A stretch of 64,000 bases of DNA from Aricia agestis. Lineage: Eukaryota; Arthropoda; Insecta; Lepidoptera; Lycaenidae. The stretch covers positions 6,641,501 through 6,705,500 of the forward strand of contig NC_056425.1 in the NCBI RefSeq assembly GCF_905147365.1, given 5' to 3'. The position numbers and the translations under genes were made by a program. This document shows, one piece after another, positions 55,710 to 64,000 of the stretch (positions within the stretch are counted from its first letter, which is position 1; every line of letters starts with the position of its first letter). The notes beneath the pieces were generated by a model that saw nothing but the letters and a program-made list of their open reading frames with translations, had not been told where the DNA came from and did no database searches.

Positions 55710-56700
55710 CCCTCCTCCAGTCGTGTTCCTCATGTCTGAGGGTCGTGACCTCCCCCTTCCATGACCTTCCTTCTAATGGTCTTACGCCAGCTGTTCCTAT
55801 CCTCGGCCACTCGAAGAGCGTCGTAGACGGTGGACTCAAGTGTGGTGCGGATTTGATCGGACCAACGCATGGGACTGCGACCTCGTGGTCTTTTTCCCTC
55901 AATCTTGCCAGTTACCATCAGTTTTTCAAGATTGTCTCCTTTTTTTCTGGCTATGTGTCCGAAATATTCTAAAATGCGTTTGAGGCAGATGGTAGAGAGC
56001 CTTGTTTTTATATTTAGTTGAGCCAGAATGGATGCGTTGGTTCTGAATGCAGTCCATGGAATTCGGAGCATTTTTCTCCAGCACCACATCTCGAAGGCGT
56101 CGATACGTCTGCGGTCTGCAGACTTCAGAGTCCATGTCTCAGATCCATAAAGAAAGATGGAGAATATGAGCGTGTGCACAAGTTTCGTCTTGGTTCTTAG
56201 CGAAATCTTCCTGTCACGCCAGGTTTTATGCATTTGAGACATGGCACTCTTAGCCATCCCAATTCTCCTACGTATGTCTGGTTCACAGGAGCCGTTGTTC
56301 GTGATAGTGGACCCAAGGTATACGAATTCGCTAACCACTTCTAGTTTTAGAGCGCCAGTCAATGGTAGTGAGTTTCCTCTATCTATGATCATTATTTTGG
56401 TTTTCCTTTTGTTAATAGAGAGGCCTAGGGTATTGCTGATTTGCTCCATTCTCTCCAAAAGTTCTTGCATCTCGACTTCATTTGCAGCCAAGAGAGTAGT
56501 GTCATCAGCATATCGGAGATTATTTAACTTTTTTCCTCCTATGCGGACGCCTCCCCTCCATTGGTCGCAGGTTTTCCGCATAATGTATTCGCCGTATGCG
56601 TTAAATAAAATTGGTGAGAGAATACAGCCCTGTCGTACTCCTTTGCCAAACTTAAAGGGCTGGGACGTCATATCCTCGATCCTTACTACGCCACAGCTAT
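55710..56700 (-). mobile_element. 5'-truncated RTE-type LINE with 13-bp duplication
   Basis: The 991-bp insert is bounded by TGCGTAAAAATTT on both sides (55697-55709 and 56701-56713). It encodes only the back half of reverse transcriptase plus the C-terminal region, so it is truncated at its 5' end as usual for LINEs. Confidence 0.85.
55730..56671 (-). pseudogene. RTE LINE reverse transcriptase, C-terminal half
   Basis: A 313-residue open frame starts inside reverse transcriptase: GVRQGCILSPILFNAYGEY, then LRYADDTTLLAANE with the catalytic YADD. It continues through LEVVSEFVYLGSTI and YGSETWTLKSADRRRIDAFE to MWCWRKMLRIPWTAFRTN, the signature C-terminal region of RTE-clade elements. The N-terminal endonuclease and the first RT blocks are missing. 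Near the 3' end the reading shifts frame (DWRRE is in another frame at about 55710-55740). It is therefore a dead copy despite the long open frame. Confidence 0.85.
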
Positions 56701-56848
56701 TGCGTAAAAATTTACTACAAAATATTTAAACTTCAAAAAAATATTTTTTAGTGTTCAAATATTTTGTAGTAAATTTTTACGCAGGAACCTAGGCAATTAC
56801 TTAAAATAGTAATTAATAGCTGAAAAATAACTCATTCATATTATATAT

Positions 56849-57165
56849 ATTTTTTTACGAAATAAGGGGGCAAACGAGCAAACGGGTCACCTGATGGAAA
56901 GCAACTTCCGTCGCCCATGGACACTCGCAGCATCAGAAGAGCTGCAGGTGCGTTGCCGGCATTTTAAGAAAGAATAGGGTGACAGTGAAGGGAAGGGAAG
57001 GGAATAGGGGAGGGCAGGAAAGGGAAGGGTAAGAGAATAGGGTAGGGGATTGGGCCTCCGGTAAACTCACTCACTCGGCGAAAAGCAGCGCAAGCGCTGT
57101 TTCACGCCGGTTTTCTGTGAGAACGTGGTATTTCTCCAGTCGAGCCGGCCCATTCGTGCTGAAGC
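56849..57165 (-). mobile_element. SINE-like retroposon, minus strand
   Basis: Reverse-oriented relative of 37024-37362: T-rich end, GGGGGCAAACGAGCAAACGG, GCAACTTCCGTCGCCCATGG and CCGGCCCATTCGTGCTGAAGC. A 3'-end-only partial copy follows at 57555-57650. Confidence 0.75.
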
Positions 57166-58113
57166 TATATTGTGCTGTAACTCAAGAACGGCTGTAACTC
57201 AAGAACGGTAATAGCTAGAGTTGAAATTTTCATAGATTATGTATATCTGTTGCCGATATATTAACAAATACTAAAAACAAAATAAAATAGCTGATATTTT
57301 AGGGGGGCTCCCATACAACAAACGTGATTTTTTTGGCCTTTTTTCTATATCAATAATGACAACATGTAGGTACATACTCGAATTTTTCACAAAGTCCTTA
57401 AGTAGTTAAAGAGTAAAAAAAAAGGATTTTGGCGCGATCTCGGCAACGCGGCAAATGGTCAAGGTCGTTTGATCAGGGGATGGCCTTAAAGTAGCATACT
57501 TACATTTTCCTATCATACCTTACCCATCCCATAATATACCCATCCCTTAATATAAAAGCAGCGCAAGCGCTGTTTCACGCCGGTTTTCTGTGAGAACGTG
57601 GTATTTCTCCAGTCGAGCCGGCCCATTCGTGCCGAAGCATAGCTCTCCCACGTACCAGTTATACAATGAGTGAGCAATAACTAATAACTATTACATAAAA
57701 ATAATAATATTTTTATTTATTAAAAATAAATCTATAAATAACTGGAAACAATGTCGGCACAATCATTAATATTATGCATTATGCATAATACTACTCGATG
57801 TAGGTATAATTATGATCGTTTCGTATTAACAAAGATTACTATGTAGATCAGCTATACTCAACCTGCGGCCCACCGGGACCTCGTCAGCGGTCCCCGTGAA
57901 GTAAAACATATTATATTGTTTCAAGATGAGCGAATAATTCGATATTTAGTTGTGCCTAATAAAAACGTATTTTTTTGCAGCCCGCAACACCAAAAATAAA
58001 CGTGTTTGTGGGTCCGAATATAAAAAGGTAGCACTTTAATTATAGATAATAATAATATTGTAAACTAGGTATGTTCAAAAATTTAATGCTTACCTAGTTT
58101 TTAGATGCAAGTA
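57166..58113. other. Intergenic DNA with repeat fragments
   Basis: GGTTCCGTAG-family body at 57180-57400 and a partial retroposon end at 57555-57650. The rest is AT-rich with no gene. Confidence 0.45.
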
Positions 58114-58324
58114 TAGCTTGTCAAAAAAGAGTAGACACTGTACGCAATTTTTAAATCATGTAAAAAATATGAAAACCTTATTTAATCGAGATAAAAATGT
58201 GCAAGGTGATAATATTTAACGTGTATAAGCGGTCTCTGTGGAAATACAAAGAGAAAAAACCACCTTTTGAGCGTGATTACGTTTAGAAAATTTTGTACTG
58301 TGTCTACTCTTTTTTGACAGACCG
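58114..58324. mobile_element. Mariner-type MITE
   Basis: TGTCAAAAAAGAGTAGACAC at the left and GTGTCTACTCTTTTTTGACA at the right, bounded by TA (58112-58113 and 58325-58326). Confidence 0.75.
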
Positions 58325-58387
58325 TAAAGCTTGTAATAATCAGTATGTGACATGGCGTATGTTTGGCAGTAACCATGGGCGTATATA

Positions 58388-58430
58388 AGGGGGGGGGGGG
58401 TCCTGGGGGTCCGGGCCCCCCCCCCCCCCC
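58388..58430. repeat. G-run / C-run hairpin
   Basis: A run of about ten G, GTCCTGGGGGTCCGGG, then a run of about 15 C. It could form a GC hairpin or a G-quadruplex and is a likely sequencing trouble spot. Confidence 0.85.
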
Positions 58431-59378
58431 ATTACTATCCATCTTACTTGTCCAATCGACAATATAATATTATGTACCCACCGATTTTCATCGGCGACGT
58501 ACATGTATTTTTTTCTATTTACAATAATATTATAATAATAATAATTATTATTATACTATGGAGCGTGTCCGTAGGCAGAGTATATATTTAGGCTGCTGCA
58601 GAATCCTTCATGGGCGAGTCCCACTCGCACTTGGCCGCTTTTTTACGTTAGGGGACCCTCCCCTTATCAAAGCTATAAATACGCCCGTGGCAGTAACTTA
58701 TTTTCAAACAACCCGGAAAAGAGTTTGTTGGAGCAATGTCTATTACATCCGTATATTGCACTTTTTAGGGTTCCGTATACAAAGGGTAAGAACGGGACCC
58801 CATTATAAAGGATTCATTGTCTGTCCGTCTGTCTGTCTGGCTATACTCAAGAACCGCTAGATTTCTGTTTTTTTTTTATTTCCATTGTAAAATAAGTTAG
58901 TAAAAGCTTAAGATAGCTTCATTAAATATTATAAGCTTGTTAATTGACTTGTTGCATATAATTATTAAGAAATAAATAAAATATTGCCAAAATATCATTA
59001 AAAATCCTTATTATATATTTTTTCTTTCTTACACAATACGTTGTATTGCTGTATTATTATTAACAGGCGCGGTGAAAAATGGTTGTATTTGTGTACAATT
59101 TTTAACAGGCACCTAATGTTTATTTAATAAAATTTAATATTAAACAAAGAACTTACGTTTGTTTCTTTGCAACATGTAGGCTCTGATACCGATTTAAAAG
59201 AAAGATCTGATGAACAGATTTAAAAGAAAGGAGGGGAAAAGAAACTTGCCACATTGAGTATTTTATTCGACGTAGCAAGAAGGATATAGGTTAGGTTCTT
59301 CTATTCGCGGCAAAGTCTATCGTTCTTCACGGGATCCAATTTTTCTACTTAACTAATATTTTAGTAATTTAGGACCTA
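58431..59378. other. Intergenic DNA
   Basis: A GGTTCCGTAT-family fragment lies at 58755-58870; the rest is AT-rich with no gene. Confidence 0.45.
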
Positions 59379-59731
59379 GGGCCTTTCCACACGACGTATT
59401 TATTGCGCACTGACGACGCGCGTTTCAGGCCTTGTACCATGAAACTGTTTTGAGACTCAAACAATCGTACGAGAATGTTGCGTCCTTCTCTAACAAACGT
59501 AAAATGACGTTGTTAGAGCAGGACGCGGCATTCTCGGCCGATTGTTTGAATCTCAAAACGGTTTCGTGGTAAGGCCCCTGATGCGCTCGTCTCTGCGCGT
59601 TTTCATTGCGTTTCATTGCGTTTTCGCAGGTATAAAGTTTAAAACTTTAGACATCCTTGCGTTTTTCTGAGCGTTCAACTTGCGTTTGTATCGATACAAA
59701 TGAGCGTAAAAAAAACGCTGTGCGGCCCTTC
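59379..59731. mobile_element. Nested MITEs, GGGCC-ended, downstream of CSP-d
   Basis: The inner element (59428-59577) has strong inverted arms (GTACCATGAAACTGTTTTGA / TCAAAACGGTTTCGTGGTA, GATTGTTTGA). It sits inside an outer one with weaker GGGCC..CACACG / TGTGCGGCCC ends rich in TGCGCGTT words. Confidence 0.6.
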
Positions 59732-59834
59732 CGTTTTAGGGGCGTTTTTTTCCCTTCTAGTTAATATTAAATAATGAAAAATACATCTAAAAATTATAAA
59801 TTTATTTGTCAACAATAAATAATTTATTCTTTGG

Positions 59835-61628
59835 TTATACTTTGCCGCTGAGGAAGTCGTTGAAAGACTGGGTGTACTCCCCCTTGGGGTCCTCCCTCTC
59901 CATGAGCTGCTTCCAGACGTCTGGCAGCTTGGTCTGGAACGCCTGGATGACTATGCGTACCAGTTCCTTCTGCTTAGGCGTGCATTTCCCGCACTTCGTT
60001 TTGAGCGCCTCGGGTATTATTTCTGTAAAAATAATGTTTATGTGTCAAATACAATATATATTATAATAATGTTTATTTGACGACCACTCTGGCTCAGTTG
60101 GTGGGCGAGTTGCTAGCTCAAGCCGGGGGTCTCGGGTTCGAATCCCGCCGACGGAACAAAAAGTTTTCAATGTTCCCGGGTCTGGATGTGTATTAAATAA
60201 ATGTATCATATTATTATAATAAAAATCTTAAATATATGTATAGTATAAAAGTATTAAATATATTATTTCCGTTGTCTGGTGCCCGTAACACAAGCCCTTC
60301 AGGTACTTAGCACGGGGCTAGACTGATGTGGTGTGAACCATCCATAGATGGGTATTTATTTATTTATTATTTATAAAATGACAAATACTAGGGAATGTAT
60401 CTCTGAAGTGAACACAACATGCACATAACAAAATAAAAGAGTTGTGTCAGCTATACTACTATAGTTCTTGCAATCTACGAGTGCGCGTAGCCTTTATTTG
60501 TAGTTGTAATTGTAATATAGACATTTTCGTTAGTGTGCGTACCTGACGGAGCAGTCAGTAGCGCGCGAGCCATGTACGCGTGTATAGATATGGTCACTCA
60601 CACAACTAAGGGCGCCGCGCACTCGTAGATTGCATGAACTATACTTCATGAATTCTACATTATGAATGTTAGAGCCTAGAGGTACTGTTTAAAATTGCCT
60701 TAACAGAATATCCGTTTTCTGGTACCTGTAACACAAGTCCTTCAGGTACTTAGCACGGGGCCAGACTGACGTGGTGTGAAGCGTCCATAGATATTGTACG
60801 GCGCTAAGCGTTTATAAAATAGTGAACGTTCAGAAAAAAGTAGCCACAGTAATAATTATGACTGATGAGTGATGTGTTTTATATTATGTATAATAATGGT
60901 ATTTTTAAAGGTAGAGTCTATGCGCGTCTATTCGCGTTAAGTATGCCGTCATGGGTCATCAGTACACATTGTAAGACATCGTACAGTTTTTTTTATTTCA
61001 AATAAAATGTGAATACAGAATTTCTGTTAAGGCATTTTTATAACAGTAGGTACCTCTAGGCTCTAACATTCATAAAGTAGAATTCATGAAGTATAGTTCT
61101 TGCAACCACATCAGTCTAGCCCCGTGGTAATTACCTGAAGGGCTTGTGTTACAGGTACCAGACAACGGAAATATATTTAAGATTTTTATTATATCATACA
61201 CATATTATTTAATACGCATCCATGACCCAGGAACATTGAAAACTTTCTGTTCCGTCGGCGGGATTCGAATCCGCGACCCCCGGCTTGAGCTGCCACACAC
61301 TCTTATCCAATATTGAGCCACAGAGGTAGTCAATTTTATACTCTATTATTTATAATTGCATGTATTGTGAATTGTCTCTTCTTTTGTGAACCTTTTAAAA
61401 AGTAGAATTTGTTTAGTTAAATACAGCACATAAGAACTTACTTTTGAAGTCAGCTCCTTCAGCGGTACACGGGCCTTCGCCGAGGAAGCATTTGCCGTAG
61501 GATTTCAACAGGCGAGTATTCTCGGATAGTTCGACTGCGTTGAAATTGTCGTACTTGGGGTTGTACGTGTCAGCGGGAATGGCGACCGCCGCCGCCAAAA
61601 CTGTCGCTAGAACTATGATGAATTTCAT
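59835..61628 (-). CDS. Chemosensory protein (CSP-d), canonical
   Basis: Exon 1 is 61442-61628 and exon 2 59835-60022, with a 1.4-kb phase-1 intron (GTAAGT ... ATTTTTACAG). The product is 124 residues. Signal peptide about 1-16, then PADTYNPKYDNFNAVELSEN, TRLLKSYGKC and FLGEGPC. After CTAEGADFKK the second Cys pair follows as CGKC, so C-x6-C-x18-C-x2-C is exact. The C-terminal helices include VIQAFQTKLPDVWKQLMERE and end in a Lys-Val tail. Exon 1 is very like CSP-a (RLLKSY, CTAEG-x-DFK), so the two are likely close paralogues, unlike CSP-b and CSP-c. An acceptor (CTCTTTTCAG) one base before the ATG implies a non-coding first exon further upstream, not located. An AATAAA lies seven bases past the stop (59823-59828). 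The intron holds three SINE pieces. Confidence 0.93.
60081..60372 (+). mobile_element. tRNA-derived SINE in the CSP-d intron
   Basis: Box A TGGCTCAGTTGG and box B GGTTCGAATCC are followed by the family body and a TTTA-rich tail. It forms an inverted pair with the copy at 61105-61332 in the same intron. Confidence 0.85.
60460..61106. mobile_element. Nested fold-back elements in the CSP-d intron
   Basis: The pair CTTGCAATCTACGAGTGCGC / GCGCACTCGTAGATTGCATG (60467-60652) abuts a second pair, ACTTCATGAATTCTAC / GTAGAATTCATGAAGT (60642-61094). The second pair encloses a partial SINE (60719-60797). Confidence 0.65.
61105..61332 (-). mobile_element. tRNA-derived SINE, minus strand, in the CSP-d intron
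   Basis: Complement of the SINE body and of box B (GGATTCGAATCC near 61260). It ends with the GAGCCACAGAGGT head about 110 bp before exon 1. Confidence 0.8.
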
Positions 61629-61716
61629 TCTGAAAAGAGATTAGAAAGAGTGTTAAAAGTGAAGTGTAGTGAGTGTGGCAAAGCGCGCCTACCCGGCAAG
61701 TGCGCCATGTAAAGTG

Positions 61717-61840
61717 CGACAAGGCTTTGTATGAACGTGTGCGGGAGCGCTGCTGGTGAAGGAGAACTGTCAAAAATGACGTTTTTGTATGATGGCAGCG
61801 TTAGGTCCTTTTTTCGCCACGTTCATTTAAAGCCTTGTCG
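61717..61840. mobile_element. MITE just upstream of the CSP-d start
   Basis: CGACAAGGCTTTGTATGAAC and GTTCATTTAAAGCCTTGTCG form terminal repeats. It lies about 90 bp upstream of the coding exon, in the presumed 5' UTR intron. Confidence 0.75.
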
Positions 61841-62186
61841 AGCTGTAGCTATAATTCCATACTGTTGATTGGAGCACTCAGCAGTATGGAATTAAAACTA
61901 GGCCTTTACATCCGTTGTGGATGATTTATACAGTATTTTTCAGAGCGAAGTAACCACTCCTCAAATATTGTAGTGCCTGGGACAAGATTTTTAAATGTCC
62001 GTATGGTTGCCCAAGCGCATACGGCATTCTCGCATCATAGTCGGCCTAGTCTAGAGGAAAGAACTAGTCAATACGTCTGGGACCAACTATGTGCGGGTTT
62101 TCCTTCCTCCGCCTCACGATGTTTTTCCTTCACCGTACGAGCGTCCGTATTATGTACTTTTGATCAGAAAATATCTCATGGGTACA
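61841..62186. other. Upstream flank of CSP-d
   Basis: A short hairpin ATTCCATACTG-16-CAGTATGGAAT lies at 61855-61892. No exon or TATA box is supported. Confidence 0.4.
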
Positions 62187-62262
62187 CGCCTCCACCCGGG
62201 TTCGAACCTGCACTCTCTAGGAGTGCGAACCGAAGGTCTACCCATTAGGCCACGGACGCTCA
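62187..62262 (-). mobile_element. Second tRNA-like SINE head
   Basis: On the minus strand TGGCCTAATGGGTAGA (box A-like) and GGTTCGAACCC (box B) stand about the right distance apart. The acceptor arm does not close into a clean cloverleaf, so a SINE head is more likely than a functional tRNA gene. Confidence 0.5.
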
Positions 62263-63244
62263 CTAGTAGTGAGTATGGAATTATAACTATAATAATGGCG
62301 CATTTGCCGAGTAGTTGCACTGTAATATTATACAGTACAATATTACAGTTATATAACTTATTTGCTTATTGTCTTTCTTATGGTTTTTCTACGGATAGCA
62401 CACAAATTAAGGACAGGTAAAAAATGTTAGTACATGATGCTTCGGTACTGAAAATAAAACCGCTTTTTTTGCTTCAATGAAAATATTATCGTACAAACTT
62501 ATACTTTATTATATCATACAAATTAAATAAATAAAGCTCGTAAGTAGGTTAGTAGATCAACACTTTGCTTAATATCCTTATCCTCACTTATTAAAAAACT
62601 GATTTAATCAATGAGAAGTAGGTAAATATGTTTTTTATTTGAAATCATGTTTTTTTCTGTTTGTCAACAAATTCGCCAAGGACAATATTAAAATTTACAT
62701 ATAACTATTAATTGAATTGTAGATCCTTATTGACTTAATATTATTGTGTCGGACCTACGTCGGACTCTATTTTTGCCAAAAATAAAAGAATAAGTAAGAA
62801 TTTTATCTATAGATACTATTACAAAAAGGTTAAGTTTGTGAGTTTAAGTGATCATGTTGAGATTAATCTCATCTACTACACTGATTTAAAAATGTATTTC
62901 ACCAGTAGAAAGCCTTTTCAGTGGATGATTATATTTTAAAGTTTAAGGCATTAAAAATTTAGGAGACTTTACTAAATACAATCCATTATTAGTTTGTTTT
63001 TCATTATAGTGTTGTTCATTATAGTACTTGTTGATTATTATAATGTATTAAAACAGGATGTCTTATAAAAAAAATATGTTTGCTCTAGCTACTTCTTACG
63101 AATAATAATTGTTCACTAATCAAACTAAATGCTTGTGTAAATACATTTGATATGTTCACAAGCATTAAGACCGGCCAAGAACGAGTCAGGTCGCTTAGAC
63201 AATTACAGGGTTCAGAAGTCAACGAATTAAGACTTTATTGTAAA
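62263..63244. other. AT-rich intergenic DNA
   Basis: A short palindrome TACTGTATAATATTACAGTG lies near 62318-62348. No gene is seen. Confidence 0.4.
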
Positions 63245-63380
63245 CTAGCTGTCCCGGTGAACATCGTGTCACTTTAAAATGTTCCCTGGACTTCTACGAA
63301 TATTTTAAGACTAAAAGTAGCCCAATCCGTTCAACCGTTTTAGAGTTTTAGCATTACTAACACCATTGAAATTCCATTTT
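63245..63380 (-). mobile_element. Dispersed repeat, ACTAGCTGTCCCGG end
   Basis: Reverse complement of about 39715-39848: GCTGTCCCGGTGAACATCGT, AATATTTTAAGACTAAAAGTAG. Confidence 0.6.
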
Positions 63381-63387
63381 TATATCC

Positions 63388-63596
63388 ATACTAATATTAT
63401 AAATGCGACTGTCTGTCTGTCTGTCTGTCTGTTACCTCTTCACGCTCGAACTGCTGAACCGATTTTGCTGAAATTTTTCATGGAGATACTTTAAGTCCCG
63501 AGAAAGGACATAGGATAGTTTTTATCCCGGAAAAATGTACGGTTCCCGCGCGATAAACGAATTTTGGCGCACCGGAGTTGCGGGTGTCATCTAGTA
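63388..63596 (+). mobile_element. CTAGATGACGC family, long copy
   Basis: Runs from CATACTAATATTATAAATGC through a (GTCT)n run and AAGTCCCGAGAAAGGACATA to the hairpin and TGTCATCTAG. A partial plus-strand relative lies at 63796-63902. Confidence 0.6.
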
Positions 63597-63914
63597 ATAT
63601 ATAGAATGGTAAGTAGAAATAATCCGTCAGAACTCCGTTATCTTTACTGTAAAGATAACGGAGAGAAGTACAAAAATATTAAAATGTCGAGGAAGATCTA
63701 ACGTTGTTCAAATATTTCTAGGAAGCGAACTAACGAATCCTAAAATATAATATAAATATATATTCGGGTATTGAAAAAATAAAGATTATTTAAAGACAAG
63801 ATGGCGACCGCAACTCCGTTGCGTCAAAACTCATTAATCACGCAGGAACCGTACATTTTTCCGCGATGAAAACTATCCTGTGTCCTTGCACGGGGCTTAG
63901 AGTATCAGCCCCCC

Positions 63915-64000
63915 TAGACAAGTGGCAAAACGCTAACGCTAGCGCTAACGCTAACGCTACAAAATGTATGGATTTGACATTAGTATTCGCTAGCGAAGCA
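63915..64000. mobile_element. Second copy of the TAGACAAGTGGC element, cut by window end
   Basis: TAGACAAGTGGCAAAACGC, a CGCTAACG tandem run and TTTGACATTAGTATTCGCTA match 15881-15962. Confidence 0.75.

Larger units (their letters stand above)
55656..56840. mobile_element. Palindromic MITE split by an RTE LINE
   Basis: GAGTTATTTTTCAGCT and AATTACCTAGGTTCCTGCG (left, 55656-55709) are mirrored at 56760-56840. Without the LINE the remaining sequence folds into one hairpin centred near 56740. Confidence 0.7.

Noticed and set aside
56241..56729. Plus-strand 162-codon frame
   Set aside because: Antisense shadow of the RTE reverse transcriptase.
62187..62262. tRNA gene
   Set aside because: Box A and box B are present but the acceptor stem does not pair cleanly; more likely a SINE head.
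1..64000. CRISPR arrays, bacterial operons or a phage-like system
   Set aside because: The sequence is clearly eukaryotic; repeats are MITEs, SINEs and microsatellites, and no spacer-repeat pattern exists.

Overview
The window is nuclear DNA of a lepidopteran insect (butterfly or moth). The evidence is AT-rich, intron-containing genes with GT-AG splice sites, TATA boxes and AATAAA signals. It also has tRNA-derived SINEs, Helitron-like elements ending in a hairpin plus CTAG, many palindromic MITEs and several non-LTR retrotransposons. I cannot name the species. Few genes sit in a sea of repeats, and all gene models below were spliced by eye.

Layout. 1-2.0 kb: a fold-back DNA element carrying a captured MADF-domain start, then Helitron-like copies. 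2-6.9 kb: dispersed repeats. 6.9-7.9 kb (minus): a two-exon gene for a small acidic secreted protein. 8-13.6 kb: repeats, including a perfect 32-bp hairpin. 13.7-15.1 kb (plus): a two-exon gene for a 75-residue secreted helical peptide with a furin-like site. 17.4-19.5 kb (minus): a two-exon gene for a small single-pass membrane protein, with a hAT element in its intron. 20-30 kb: no convincing host gene, but MITEs, a 1.85-kb Harbinger-type element, a LINE 3' end and a SINE.

30.6-61.6 kb holds an array of four chemosensory protein (CSP) genes, all on the minus strand: CSP-a (30652-33278), CSP-b (36359-43753), CSP-c (47094-48129) and CSP-d (59835-61628). Each has a signal peptide, four cysteines spaced C-x6-C-x18-C-x2-C, the family's phase-1 intron, and a splice acceptor just before the ATG that implies a non-coding first exon. 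For CSP-b and CSP-c a TATA box and first-exon donor can be seen upstream. CSPs are small secreted helical proteins that bind hydrophobic ligands.

The array has been invaded repeatedly. The large second intron of CSP-b holds a decayed CR1/Jockey-group LINE. Between CSP-c and CSP-d lies a full-length 5.47-kb I-group LINE with two intact ORFs and a perfect 12-bp target-site duplication, so it looks recent. Next to it an RTE-type LINE sits inside the arm of a palindromic MITE with a 13-bp duplication. Between CSP-a and CSP-b a 90-residue ORF (33518-33790, minus) resembles, in part and from memory only, a strand region of ribosome-inactivating proteins. This is speculative but worth testing.
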